Below, piece by piece: positions 23,391-36,045 of a stretch of DNA of 64,000 nucleotides. The stretch is from Aldrovandia affinis (taxonomy: Eukaryota > Chordata > Actinopteri > Notacanthiformes > Halosauridae): NCBI GenBank assembly GCA_029706075.1, contig JAINUG010000023.1, positions 3,462,447 through 3,526,446 on the forward strand, written 5' to 3'. The number at the start of each line of letters is the position of its first letter. Position 1 is the stretch's first letter. The notes beneath the pieces are model-generated. The model saw only the letters and a program-made list of their open reading frames with translations. It did no database searches and was not told the DNA's origin. Made by a program: the position numbers and the translations under genes.

Positions 23391-25629
23391 ATATGTTATG
23401 TGTTTATCCCCCTAGAGAATACCTTACAGGCTGTAGAGTACACACGTTACACAAACAGTGTGCAGAACTGGAATTAAAAATGACAACAGCTTAAATATTG
23501 TGGGGGGGGGATTTTGAAAATATGGGAGGGAGTCACATAAGTAAAGCCAGCATTTGCGTTCCACTTACGTTCAGATCTTGATTTTCAAACATACCTCAAT
23601 TCTGATTCTTAGTGTGCCGAGAGTGAAATTTGACAGGTCGACGGAATTATATGCTTAAAGCATGAGTGCAGGAAGTGATTGGATGAGTCAAACGTTGAGT
23701 GAGTCACACGTTGCCTCATGCTCAGACCTGATAATCTTCTGCATTTGAAGAAGAATTTTTTTTTTTCTTCTCCATAAATTATGTTTATCTCCCTGTGAAG
23801 GCTGATTTATGCAATTCAAAGGTGGTTTTGGTTATGAGGACGTAATGTACTCAGTGTAACCCCTTGAGGGAATCCCAGCTGGTTAACAGCCAGCAGGTGA
23901 AAGTGGGACTTCTGCACTGTGATGCCGACCCTGCTCCATGGCAAATCTACCACAGCCAAACCCAAGATACAAATCATTAATAATACTCTGGTGCTCAACA
24001 CAGCAAAATGGCTTGAATTCCTGGCAAGCCTAGTCCCAATTCTAGCCTCTGCTTCCCAATTCGATTTGAGGACAAACTTCTTAGGATCACGAGCTGCTTA
24101 GTGTCAAGTGCAGAGACGGAAGATGTGTCCATATTAAGAGCTGGAGGCACTTTAAATTATGTAAGTGTCTCATTTTAAAGCATGCACACGCACACACCAT
24201 GTCCTATGAATTAACCAAAGTACTTGGTTGGTTCACTTGGGAAAATGTCACCGGTTTAATAAAGTGTTTCTGTTCACATCGCCCATCACTCATCGGGTGA
24301 CACAGCTGTTGGGCCAGTTAGAGGACTGACTGTTTGGCTATACATAGATGTTTGAGCTCGATGCCTCCTTCAAGCGCTACATAATATAGTAGTAAACTGT
24401 TTTAAAAACATTATCGCCTTCACAGAGAACACAGAGATACTTTATCTCACTGAATTATATAGTGTGGGATGGTGTTTGAGAACAATCCGTACACTGTAGA
24501 CATAAATAGACATATTATTCATGTAAATGTATTAAAAAACAAATCAGACAAAATGTGGAAAGTTCAGGAACTGATAAAAGTACAAAGTTACAATGAAACA
24601 AAAAATGTTACATTTTCCAAAATCATCACAGAAAAAAGAGTTCAGAGTTCAGTTCATTGTAATTATATTTTATCCCACACTACTTTTGTGTCTGGGCCCA
24701 GATGGCAACATGGAACTTTTGTGCCCTTTATCGAGAACAGTAAGCAGAGACTATATATGACCATACACAAAACAGCCCTCTTCATAAGTGATCAACGTAT
24801 GGTCTTATTAACTGCTTGCAGGTTCCCAATATGTGAATATAATTCTCAAACCAGTCCATCCATGACTGCTCCACAGACAGGTAAAGGTGGAGTATGTTTC
24901 TGCATCCCTGGCTCAAATGATTAAGATCCAAGATTAATTGTGAAGACTGGACTATTTTTTACATTTTGTTTTTACATTTTTAAAAAGACTGAAAATATTT
25001 GACAGTGTTTTCTAGCTAGAGCAAGTAAGTAATGGATTGAACAGTGATGCTCCACTTACATTACAGGGTCACCTGACCTGGCTTACATTTATGATTTAAC
25101 GGAGGCATTTGGAGAAATGTCTCTCTCTCTGTCTCTCTCGCTCTCTGATTGACTTCATCCAGCGATTTGAGAGTTGGGAAGGTAGAATTCATGAAAGCCT
25201 ACCCTACACTCAACAGCTTATGAATGCATATCAAAATTGGCACAACAGGAATGAATTATAACATTCAATGAAGTAACAGGAAACATCACAGGATGTTATA
25301 TTTGCGATAAATTGAAAAAGAAAACACAGTTCAGTCAACCAGCTCACAAACATCAGAAGGCTGTGAGTTTGCAGTCTGCATGTAGGAAACCTCCCACTTG
25401 ATTCTGTTCCAGGCTTTGATGAGGACTGTCACTCTGAACCACAACATTACGATCAGCACATTAAGGAACACACCCAAATGTCTTTAGAGCAGTTCTGCTG
25501 AAAAATATTTCCCACAACCAAACAGTATGTGTCAGTTCTCACGAATTCTGTCGATGCAGAGAAGTGCATTTTCTATTGGCAGGTTTTACACATTACCTTC
25601 AATGCATATTCTTTAACAATGTAGAGCAG
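23391..25629. other. Non-coding stretch with one unexplained frame
   Basis: Contains a nine-G run near 23502 and a CT-rich run at 25117-25146. An uninterrupted 151-codon frame at 24469-24924 (+) has no motif I recognise, an AT-rich composition and no codon pattern suggesting selection. I regard it as probably chance. Confidence 0.35.
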
Positions 25630-26138
25630 GTAGCTCATTTTAAATCAACATCTCCCAGCTCCTTTACAATGACCCAAAGCATACAGAAAAAGCCACACTG
25701 GAGTGGTTCAATAACAATAAATCTATGTCTTGGAATGTCCCAGACAAATCCCAGACCAATCTCATTGAGAATCTATGGAAAGATTTGTTCACCAAAGTGC
25801 TGTTCACCAACGGTCCCCATCCAACCTGATGGAGCTCAAGCAATTTGTGCAAAGCTGGTAGGGACTTACCCAAATATACTCACAGCTGTAATTGCAGCTA
25901 AAGGTGATTCTACCAAGTATTAAGTCAAGGGGGGTGAATACCTATGGAATCAATTATTGTCTGTTTGTTATAATTAATTAAGAAAAAGCTTTAGAGCTGT
26001 TTTTTTATTTGACATTATAGAGAGTTTTGTTTTTATCAGTAGCAAGAAATCCTAATTAAATACATTTTGATTTAATGAAGTATGAAAATAAAATGTGAAA
26101 AATGCCAAAGGGGGTGAAAACCTATTAGACCCACTGTA
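25630..26138 (+). pseudogene. Tc1-like transposon, 3' third with right terminus
   Basis: Readable across frameshifts is the catalytic end of a Tc1 transposase: NDPKHTEKATLEWF near 25666-25710, then NLIENLWKDL (catalytic Glu) near 25760-25795, then a C-terminal region. The non-coding end follows and closes with GGGGGTGAAAACCTATTAGA and CCCACTGTA at 26138, the usual Tc1-type inverted terminus at a TA. The 5' two-thirds are missing. It belongs to a different subfamily from the element at 22805. Confidence 0.75.
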
Positions 26139-26960
26139 TATTCATAAATAAAATGTATTATCTTATTTTATTCCCTCTCCCCCACACAAATTGCAATTTG
26201 TTGTAAATTATTACAAAGAAAATAACTAGACAAAAATACTTTGGCTGTACACTAAAACAACCAAAGTATTAGCCCTTGAAATGGCCTCTCATATCAAAGA
26301 GATTTTCAGGGAAATAACTGGAAAATGTAATTTAGTTTCTTTCATTTGGAAACCTTATTTTTCACTCAGTTTCCCCTTAAAACCTAAGGGGAGGGTGTGT
26401 GAGCCTCACATTTCCTTTGTGTGGTGTGACCGTGTGGGGAAGTGCAAAAAATAAAGGGCAAAGTGATTGTTCTGGTTCACACTTTAGACGAGCAAGCCGC
26501 GAGACCAACAATATAATTACCCAGGAATAGACTTCTCAGAACGCTGGGAGGTAATTATACCAGCATGAACCCACTGGACCCTCCAGCGAAATTATACTTG
26601 CAGATTATATACATTTACAGCTGAAACACACCGAGGCTTAGGCACAGCGCTGAACTTCACCACAATCATTCACATCACACCAATGTGCTCATGGTCATGT
26701 CTTACATTACATGGGAGCAAACACAGTACATAGTGAAATCAGGTGCTTATAACGGCACGATTAATCAAATAACGTACCGATTCTCTGCTCTACGGGACTT
26801 GGGCGATAGGGAGTTCAGTTACTGAGCTCTACTAGTTAGGATCCAATTAGTTAGCTCAGTTTGGGCTGCAGCTAATGCTGAAATAACACCTCCACACATT
26901 GTTTAGAGGTCAAACCCAAAGGATACGGGGCCTCATTTAGCAAACAATAAAATATTTGTT
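26139..26960. other. Non-coding stretch
   Basis: No recognisable gene or element. Confidence 0.4.
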
Positions 26961-26987
26961 AGTGTACAGTGCCCTGCAGAATTATTG
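26961..26987 (+). mobile_element. Tc1-type terminus cut by the assembly gap
   Basis: The last bases before the gap, ACAGTGCCCTGCAGAATTAT, match the pattern of Tc1/mariner terminal repeats of fish (ACAGTGCCTTGCA-like). The element is otherwise hidden in or lost at the gap. Confidence 0.5.
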
Positions 26988-27087
26988 NNNNNNNNNNNNN
27001 NNNNNNNNNNNNNNNNNNNNNNNNNNNNNNNNNNNNNNNNNNNNNNNNNNNNNNNNNNNNNNNNNNNNNNNNNNNNNNNNNNNNNNN
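26988..27087. other. Assembly gap of 100 N
   Basis: Exactly 100 unresolved bases, a conventional placeholder, so the true length is unknown. It sits between a Tc1-type terminus and a G-rich TG array, both of which hinder assembly. Confidence 0.98.
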
Positions 27088-27186
27088 CACAAGAACAGCG
27101 TCCATTTTAACCTTGTGAGGGGCGTGCTCTCCGTGAGCCTTTCAGGGTCCCTGGGCAGCGTGTGTGAGAGCATGTGCACACTAGTG

Positions 27187-27351
27187 TAAGTGTGTTTAAG
27201 CATGGGGGTGTGTGTGTGGGGTGTGTGTGTGTGTCTGGGGGCGTGAGTGTGTGTGGGGCGTGAGTGTGTGGGAGGGTGTGAGGGCATGAGTGTGTGTGTG
27301 TGTGGGAGGGTGTGGGGGCATGAGTGAGTGTGTGTGGGAGGGTGTGGAGGC

Positions 27352-27386
<35 letters not shown>

Positions 27387-27556
27387 GGTGAGTGTGTGTG
27401 TGGGGTGTGAGTGTGTGTGGGGGCGTGAGTGTGTGTGGGGGCATGAGTGTGTGTGTGTGGGGTGTGAGGCGTGAGTGTGTGTGTGTGAGCGTGTGTGAGA
27501 GGGTGTGTGAGTGTGTGTGTGGGAGGGTGTGGGAGTGTGAGTGTGTGTGTGGGGGG
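27187..27556 (+). repeat. G-rich TG minisatellite/microsatellite
   Basis: TG tract broken by many GGGG and GGGGG runs and GCGTGAGTGTG units of about 20-35 bp. The + strand has repeated short G runs and could form G-quadruplexes. The long His/Thr/Pro-rich frames on the minus strand are by-products. Confidence 0.9.
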
Positions 27557-28799
27557 TAATTGCGTGAAACATTGTGTCATTTCCCCATCTCTGTAAAGTG
27601 CATACTACATTTAAAGTGCGTTGGGTTAGGGCTTCATCTGTGATAAATCTCATTTCCTGTTTATCCCACAGTGAATGGAAACATACACTTTACAGTTATT
27701 CACAAATGCTTTCAAAGCTTGTTGCCTGGTAATGCAGTACTAGGCTGATAATCTGTCACTACCAGTGCAAAGTAGGGTCACTAAAAATCACAATTTCAAT
27801 AACTGCCTGTTTCATTACAAATACATGTAGTTTGCGGATGCACTCAAACCAGTGTGTCCGTGCATGTCACACACAGTCAGGTTGTGATGGGAGGAACCCA
27901 ACGGGCTGATTAAAACTGAAAGGTGTGGGGATTCTGCCCCAAGGTGTCCTGTGGGAGACGTCATTCACACCTCACTGTTCAAGGGATGAGTCCATCACCG
28001 GCACTCAGGAGATTTCATACGAGGCCACACAATCGCATAGAGAGCTGGATGCATGCGTGTACACAAATGAAAAATAAAATGTAAATGTAAATGTAAAAAT
28101 GCTTAAAATGTAAAAAAATATATATATCAAGAATATCTATTCACAAAGTGTATTTTATCAAAACAATGAATTCATGGTTGACTAACATGCATCTGTCCAT
28201 CTGTGAATCTATGCCTGCATGTTTCTCGGGCAATACAGTGCATCCGTGAGAGTAAGTGTGGGGTATCAATGCATTTCAGCACATTTCCGTCTGCAATAGC
28301 ATTGGCCTGTTTTCGTTAAAGACTCTGCCGTTTCAACTTGAAGTGTCAGTTTGATAAATGGATGCAGAAATACGCCTGTTGGTGGGGCCGGTTTCTTTAA
28401 AACATGCAGAGATTCATCAGTCACGCTGCTCTCTGCTGCCAAAGTCAACACAAACATGCACATAATATTTGATTTTTCAGCAGGTGGTGTGCTGTCAGAT
28501 TGGCATATATTAGAATGATGTTGGGGCTCCCTCAGGACTGCCCATTTTAGTCATCCCCCTCTTCTTAAATCACGACTTGGCTGCGAGCTCCTTGGTGGAA
28601 CTCGGCGTGGGCCTTTGAGAAACGGGACAGGGCTCGGCTTATCCCATCAAGCTATGATTTAGAGCTGAAGGACCGAATGTCAAATGTGCTGTAAAAGCAG
28701 ACTGTGTTTAATTGTTCCTAAGCTTGTGGAAGTAATTCAGTGTGTGTGAATAATAAATATACTATAACACAAATATACTGCAAGAGCACAGGGTGTTTA
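27557..28799. other. Non-coding stretch
   Basis: A short TGTAAA run near 28078-28100 is the only repeat noticed. No gene recognised. Confidence 0.4.
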
Positions 28800-29056
28800 A
28801 ACACCAGCATTTCACTGGGGCTGAACACTGCATATTAACACCAACATTTCACTAGGGCTGAACACTGCATATTAACACCAACATTTCACTGGGCCTGAAC
28901 ACTGCATATTAAAACCACATTTCACTGGGGCTGAACACTGCATATTAACACCAACATTTCACTGGGGCTTAACACTGCATATTAACACCAACATTTCACT
29001 GGGGCTGAACACTGCATATTAACACCAGCATTTCACTGGGGCTGAACACTGCATAT
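28800..29056 (+). repeat. 37-bp minisatellite, 7 copies
   Basis: The unit consists of AACACCAACATTTCACTGGG followed by GCTGAACACTGCATATT. Copies differ by single bases; the fourth is slightly shortened. It is followed at once by an AT run and the hairpin at 29077-29137. Confidence 0.95.
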
Positions 29057-29076
29057 ACATATATATATATGATAAC

Positions 29077-29137
29077 GCGCTTTTGCCGACTCTTTTCTAC
29101 ATGTATATACATATAAAAAAAGAGTCTGCAAAAACGC
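29077..29137. repeat. Inverted repeat, potential hairpin
   Basis: Left arm GCGCTTTTGCCGACTCTTTT (29077-29096) pairs with right arm 29118-29137 at 18 of 20 positions, and both differences keep G-T pairing in one strand. The 21-base loop holds its own ACATGTATATACAT-like palindrome. It may be a tiny inverted-repeat element or a recombination-prone cruciform. Confidence 0.7.
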
Positions 29138-31676
29138 AATATCTGTTTGACATGTGTTAGGATTGACGTTTGGCAAGTTCAGAGCTGCAGTGATGGCCTG
29201 TCTTCCCTGTGCGCTGTTTCAGAGGTGAATGTCTTACAGGGAGAAACATCAGTCCCACGGTACAGCGTTGCACTTCTACACCTTCCACGCTCACTTCTCT
29301 CACTCATGTTTATTGCCAAACATGCTTCTGCGATGACACCACATGTCAAATATCGCACGTCTATCGCAGCTTCACTCTCTCAATGGAAATTCAAAGGTGA
29401 GGTAGCCTCTGATGTGCAACTCCATATGTATTTGGATAGAGAACCAGCCTCTGGAAGCACACATTGCTAGCCTGTGTACGATGGCACTCTCACTTCTAGA
29501 GGATAGCCATGCCTATTTTAGCCTTTGTCTAAATTTCAAAATGTGATTGGGATGCATGCTAGCCAGGTGAGGACCATAAACAGAACTGGACCACAGTCAA
29601 CTCCTTGGTTAAAATTTCATGGAAGATCAGAATGACGGTAACACGAAGGACAGTAATGAGCATTTGTGTATTTATACAAGTCTCACCTGGTTCTGGTTCT
29701 GTTTAGGATTAGCTACAGACAAAAAAAATGGTCTTAGTTCAGGCACAGAATTAGCAGTGAATGTTATTTTGTGTTAGAGTGCAGTCTGTACACACGGCGC
29801 TGTACTGCATGTCTCCGGTGACAAGGTCGAACCAATTAATGACGCAGTAGCAAGCGTTGATGCCTGGGCCCTTTCTCTCTCCCCTGGGCACTCACTATTT
29901 CTAAATGAAATGCTTTCCATCAAGGACCTTCTTCCTTCCATTAACCAGAACATCTGGGAATCTGAGAACCATGTGATATTCTACAGCACTTCTCCTGCTC
30001 ACGAATGATATGCGCTGTGCGGAAAAAATAATAAATGAATGAAATAAATAAATAAAACTATGGCTTCCCCCTGGAGAAAAGTTTAACCTTGTGCTTTCAC
30101 TTTCACAGGCAGATGTTTATGATTTATGATTCCAATTTCATAGAAAGAAATGCTTGCATATTTCATTTTTAAAAAGCCTGGATGCCACAATTAAACAAAA
30201 AATAAAAAACACCTTAGCGTATCAGACATTGTCTAGGTTCCCCCACTAATACGTTTGTTTAACATTCATATGTTATTCTCATATTGTTTAACTATTGACT
30301 ACAGTAATTCCCTGCTTTAATATGCAAAAGCAATTGTTTGAATAACAATAATACAAAATACACTAGCAAGCTAGGTACCGTGGAAATGAAAAGCTCGTAG
30401 AGTGTTGTCTTTGAAGGCCAGGCCTAAACAGTGTCACTGCCAAAAAAATAAAGACAAGGAAATCAGATTGCACATACATATTGATGTCAACAAATGAGAA
30501 TGGTGAGACATTGTGCGTTAGGTTTCTTCCATTTCAACAGCTGTTTCTTTAATGCTTTACAGCTAATCAGTGTGTTTCCCTGTGAATGCTGTAATTGAAA
30601 CCGCAATCGAGACTGTGCCACAGCGGGCGGTGAATGGGCTCTCACGTGTCTCATGCCTGTAGGGTGAAAGCAAATGTATGTCACCTCCGTCTGACCTACA
30701 TAAGACCCCATTTATAAAAACCGTCTACTGTTAATAAGCGTGAGTTCTGTATTATATCTGTACCCTAGTAGTGCTTTCTCAGACATTTTCACAAAAATAC
30801 AGGGGGGGTCTTGTGAACACCACACGAACACATTTTCACTGAGCCTCCAGTGTAGCACGGTGAAACCTGCTTGTGAGCATGTCAGATGCAAGAATAACCC
30901 GAACACAGTGATGAAGCACCGCAGGGTGGAACCGTTCCTGCTCAAACCGCCGCTTAAATACTCCACGCGTAACAATGGAGCACTCAGCTATTATTACCAG
31001 AATCAGCTCAGCCAAAACGTGAAATATTCATACAATGCACAATCTATTAACACCACATAATAACGTAATTCATTTTTCCTTTTCTTTTCATCTTAACAAA
31101 CGAACAAATGAGAGGACCCTGGCCTGAGTGGCCGTGGTTCACGGGTGGCTGTGTTTGCTGTTGTCCTACAGTGGCCCTGGTTTAGTAGTAGTATAGCAGT
31201 AGTAAATGGTTTATTTGTTTATACAAAATAAGATATCATAATGTACATGTGGCAGCAACAAAGCTGAATTGAAAATACATTTTGTATAGGTATAAAATAA
31301 TCAAAAATAAAAATAAAATCTGAAGCGTAAACTGCAACATTAAAAGCATAAAATAGACTAACCGACACACAATAACGTGTCAAACCGACACACCAGCACA
31401 CAGCACGTGGTTTACGGGCGGTTGTGTTTGGTGGTGTTAAGGGGGAAGGAGGTTTGAGGTGTGCACGTGCAGGACTAGGTGCAACTGTAGCTCTGGGCCC
31501 AGGGATTGGACAGATGCTCACCATTCTGTGGTACGGAGAGCCAGTCATGTGCACTACATGATTTATGATGCCAGACTTTTGAAAGGGTTTCTCCCGTATG
31601 ACACTGATTATTCAAGAAATTCAACTCAACATTTCAGTGCTGTTCACTCTACATCAGTGAATGTTACGCTGGACAC
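29138..31676. other. Non-coding stretch
   Basis: No gene or element recognised; several chance frames only. Confidence 0.4.
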
Positions 31677-31755
31677 ATATGTTCTGGGCTATTCCACATA
31701 ATGTGGAATGTAAAACGTTGTAAGTCGCTCTGGATAATATGTTCTGGGCTATTCC
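31677..31755 (+). mobile_element. Very short SINE-tail insertion with 19-bp target duplication
   Basis: Direct repeats ATATGTTCTGGGCTATTCC at 31677-31695 and 31737-31755 are identical. Between them lie 41 bases ending GTTGTAAGTCGCTCTGGATA, the conserved 3' module of L2-tailed fish SINEs. This is a retroposon insertion that stopped after about 40 bases of cDNA. Confidence 0.85.
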
Positions 31756-34739
31756 TAAAAATGTCCTGCTTTCACAAGTCATACCTTTTGTCCTTTTTGC
31801 CCAAAGTTATTTTTAATCAAATGTTTTGATTTTCTTTTAAAAGGGCCTTATACAGTACACAGGTATGGTACCACACTTCTAGATCTGATGCAGAAGCTCT
31901 CTCACTGGGAATTCAACTGTAAGTGTAAATTATTTGACAAATGCTTTTTTAATGAAGGGTTTCTCATTTCCTGTAATTACCTCGATTACAACTGTTTTGT
32001 TTCGATTGTTGTTATATTTTGATTGTAGTTATACAACTTAAAATATCATTAGAGGAGAGCTTAACCATTTATTTTAAATAAATACTGACATATAGCATAG
32101 AAATACTGTTTTACCATTGATAAAACTTAATTATTCTGTAAGTAAATGAGATTCAAGCTTGATTTGTATATCAGGCAATCTATAATTACTTTTTCACCAG
32201 TAATTCAACAAGCAATTTAAAAATATTATCCAAGCAATTACTGTCTTGTCAGATGTGTGTGACCAGGAATGCTAGATATACCTCAACTTAACGAAATGAA
32301 ATGATCCATTTTCAGAATAACCATCTGTTCAAAAATAGAGCGCTTCATTTGCATATAATAGATAATTTTTCCAAGACACATTGAATTTCACTGATTTGAA
32401 AACATGCACTGCTGAAATGTATAAAATGCAATTTAGAGGAAAAAGAGAATTTTAGACATGCATAGGTAAACTTGCTTTTCCCAGTGTCTATGGGTAAGAG
32501 TCACAGGTAAATGCTGCTATATCCATTTCATATTGTTTTGTTACATTACATATTCCTTTCTTTGACATGGAAAATGTTAACACAAAGCCTTGTGCATTGT
32601 ATTTAAATATCCAGTGCCAGTCTCGGATATCCTTTGACTTTTTTTGACATAGTACTTTCCCCATTTGTGAAGCTTTCCGGGAACTCGTCAAATTGAAAAA
32701 AGATTTGAAGAGTGTGAGATGGAGCATCTTGCTTTGAAAGCGCTGTCCAAGATGGCAAGTTACTAAATTGCAATATCTGACAATATGTTTGAGAAATAGC
32801 ATCCTCCATCTCACACTGTCTCGATGGCACGCTGCCTGGCTTAGTGGCCGTGTATTAAATGGCATATTGATCACTTAAAACTGTTAGGTCCCCAGAATGC
32901 GCTGAGTCTGCCCTTTTAGCAGATGGATTCCATTACGCAGCCAGGTACACAAAAGCTTATTTTCAGGATCTGAGCATCTGAGGTCACGAATCACTCGCAC
33001 AGATAATTAATCATATTACACTGTGTTGTTATGAATCCTGTTACCTCTAAAATCACAAGCTGTTCACCTTCCTCCCCAAGTGTATCCTTTCATATGATTT
33101 CAGAAACAAAAATGGGTTGTACACCATCAGAGTAATTGACATTCTTTCCCGAGTTCATAGAGAAAATCAAACTTCCCCCCCCCCCCCTCATGTCTACAGT
33201 CACCACAGAGCTCATCTCTCTCCATCCATAAATCAGACACCCTTTCAGTGTTCAGGAGAGCGCGTTCACTTGCTACAAAACAGCCAATAGAACATTTTAT
33301 AATCATTTTTGTTCGTTGTACTTCACTTTGCATCCACTTCTGGTATGTCGAATATATGCAACTTCATAACATTGGTTGGTAGAAATGCAATTGCAATGCA
33401 GATAATCTCAAGTTAAATGAAAAATCTGGTTCCTTTTCTTCATTTCTTCAGCATTTGTGAGTCAATCCAATGACAACTTATAAAATGAAGGACATGCCAA
33501 AGTACCAATTGTGTTACTCTACACAAGTGCCAGAGAGAGAGAGGGTAGAGGAGGCTGAAATCTTACCTTTAAACCGACCATTGGTCTCAACCTGTTTTAA
33601 TCTATTTTGGTTCATTAACAAGCCTGCTAATTAATTTAATAATCTGTTGTGGCGCTAGATCAAAGACCAAGGTTCTTTGAGACTACTGAGGAGAGGTTTG
33701 CTCCTCTTAGTTATGAAAAACATTAAAGATGGATATTTCCATAGTTTAAGAGCAGCAATAGTTGCAGATAAGTGAAGTATAAATAGTACATTTTTGGGCC
33801 ACACTATGGGTTCATCTCATGAAAACATTTATTCTTATTTTTCCTTTGTCAGCTTTTGCAAACAATACATTCAGGGATGCTATCTTTGGCTTCTTTTGCG
33901 AACGGTTTGAGTTTCTTCATATAAAAACGCTGATTTCCCCACATTCAGTTCCATAGGGACAGTTCTAATATATGCCCATTTGTCAAATAGTATATATTGA
34001 TTTTTATCTTTATGATAATAAAGAGTGCTACTTCTGGTTTCATATGCCATCAGGTTGCCTGGTCGGTCCTGAACTCTTGTAAGGTTTTGCTCTGTTATCC
34101 ATGATAATGTTCCGGATATAGCAATAATAATTAATATACTGTAACTATGTAGAAAATAGAATAAAGTCAAAGTATAATAAAGTCAAATGAAAAATAAGAT
34201 AATTCAATCCAAAAGACATGCAGAATATTATAAACAGATGAATTGATGGGTAATGCATATGTCTATCATCATATTGAAATATATTAAATAAATCTTACAA
34301 TGGCAAATGTAAATTATAACACCTAAAATAGTTGATTACTCTTACTTTAAATAAATAAAACTTGATACATCCTTGTAGGTTGTAGGAAAGTTGGTCTGTA
34401 CTGGCAGTTTACTCTTTATGAATAAATATGAACTTCTCTGTAAAGCCAGATGGATTCAAATTAACATCCTGAAAGCTTGACAAAAGTGTGACTGATTTCA
34501 TGAAAAAAATCTTCTCAGAGGTAATCCACCCACAAGTTAATGGCATAATTAATGTAGGCCAAAAGTGCCAATGTGAAGAAATTGAGAGAAAAATAACTGA
34601 AACAAGCAAGAAAAGTTTATATCACACCTTTCCTTTTTCCTCTTATTATGGTCACTTATTTTTATTCATTTATTATAATATTTTACCAACAAAATAGACA
34701 GCATACTGTAATAAAATAATCATTATTTTTACAATAACA
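31756..34739. other. AT-rich non-coding stretch
   Basis: A run of 13 C at 33175-33187 is the only notable simple sequence. No gene recognised. Confidence 0.4.
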
Positions 34740-35360
34740 TTCACATTATTGGTGTAGGTCCATATTGATTTAGCTACACACTTTTATTTATTTTTTTGTT
34801 TCCTTACATTCATACTTTTGGACCAAAAAGACTGCTCCATTTTGTCTTAAATATATCAAGCAACTCTAAATGATCTAAGTTCCCAAGGAAACGTGAAAAT
34901 AAGCACTTAACTACGATGCTGAACTCCAATGGGAACCAAGTGTTATGGTCAGACCAAAATGAGATTTTGGCCATGTACATGCACCATTGATGAGCATTTG
35001 CATTGTGAAAATGACTCTTATGTTGAAAAGTATGTCATACCTACAGTGAAATATGGTGGTGGATCTTTGATGTTATGGGGCTCATGAGGTCAATGGAATC
35101 ATTTTAAACTCTGTCAGGAAGCTGTACCTTTCAGAAAGAAAAGACATTTTAACAAAGAAATGGTTAAAACCTGTTTTGGAATTCCCTCTGTCAGGAAACT
35201 AAAAGTGTGTGGTTTGAAGAGGGCAGTCCACAAGTGCAGACCAAAGGATCTAAAGTAGTGTCTGGGGAACCACTGTGTATGACCGTTTTTGTTAAAGCAA
35301 ATTTTTTATCAATTAAGGTTGTTGAAAATGTGTGTAAGATGTACCATTTTTTCCCTTAAA
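34740..35360 (+). pseudogene. Degenerate Tc1-like transposon relic
   Basis: Between about 34940 and 35085, frames carry phrases resembling a Tc1 transposase core: a Gly-rich KYGGGSLMLWG, preceded by a region reading YVEKYVIPTVKYGG. Many stops and frameshifts interrupt it. The limits are uncertain and no termini were found. Confidence 0.5.
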
Positions 35361-35576
35361 CCTATTTGAACACAATGCAGGTTTGGCTCTTTGAGCATTT
35401 GCTCTGTCATTGAACTCTCAATTTAGAAATTGATAAAACGTTCTCAAATGAGCTACATGAAGTTGTCGGCATGGCCACAGCTAAGCTAGAGTTTCTCTGC
35501 CGGCTTTGCCTCAACCGACTGTGTCTCTGAGACTGGAACCTTATGGTGCTCTTGGACAAAGTAGAGCTGAGACAGT

Positions 35577-35584
35577 GTTCAAAC
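35577..35584. repeat. Left 8-bp target duplication
   Basis: GTTCAAAC, repeated exactly at 35730-35737. Confidence 0.8.
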
Positions 35585-35729
35585 CAGACATGGGACCAAG
35601 TCCCTCTTATCCAAGTCACAAGTAAGTCTCAAGTCATTTGGTCCAAGTCTCAAGCAAGTCCCAAGTCATCAAAACAGTGACTCGAGTCGACTCGAGTCCA
35701 AGTCACAATGACTCGAGTCCAAATCTCTG
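35585..35729. mobile_element. hAT-type MITE, 145 bp
   Basis: Starts CAGACATGGGACCAAGTC and ends with the imperfect inverse (GGACTCGAGTCC then AAATCTCTG), flanked by a perfect 8-bp direct repeat as hAT transposases produce. The interior is dominated by CAAGTC and ACTCGAGTC repeats, giving extensive self-complementarity. It has no coding capacity and would be moved in trans. Confidence 0.75.
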
Positions 35730-35789
35730 GTTCAAACCAACACTTGCAAACATGCAGGAAGATGCATTTTAAAGAATTGAGAATTCATC

Positions 35790-36045
35790 CACCGGCTGCG
35801 CCAGAGTTGGCTCTGGCCGGAGTGCCACCGGGGGCGGCAATTAGCTGTCCACCCCAGGGAGGGGGGAGAGAAGCCGATAGGAAGTTTGCTGCATACAGGA
35901 GTGGCTCTGTAGTACCGGAGTTACAGTCGACAGTGGAGACAATACTTCGCCTTTGTAACTGCCGGTCTCAGGGCTATGACAACGAACTCCCCCACAATAT
36001 GAGGGGGGATTGACAGAAAGAAAAATGTAAAAAAAAAAAAAGTAA
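35790..36045 (+). mobile_element. 5'-truncated SINE, relative of 10277-10674
   Basis: Shares the body blocks GGCTCTGGCCGG, the GGGGGCGGCAATTAGCTGTC-like block and CCCCAGGGAGGGGGGAGAG with the complete SINE, and has an A-rich tail near 36023-36045. The tRNA-like head is absent. A short flanking match, AGAATTCA, on both sides could be a target duplication. Confidence 0.7.

Noticed and set aside
24469-24924. 151-codon open frame as a host gene
   Set aside because: No recognisable motif, AT-rich codons, no splice or promoter context. Probably chance.
26956-27189. Open frame running through the N gap
   Set aside because: The frame is an artefact of unknown bases.
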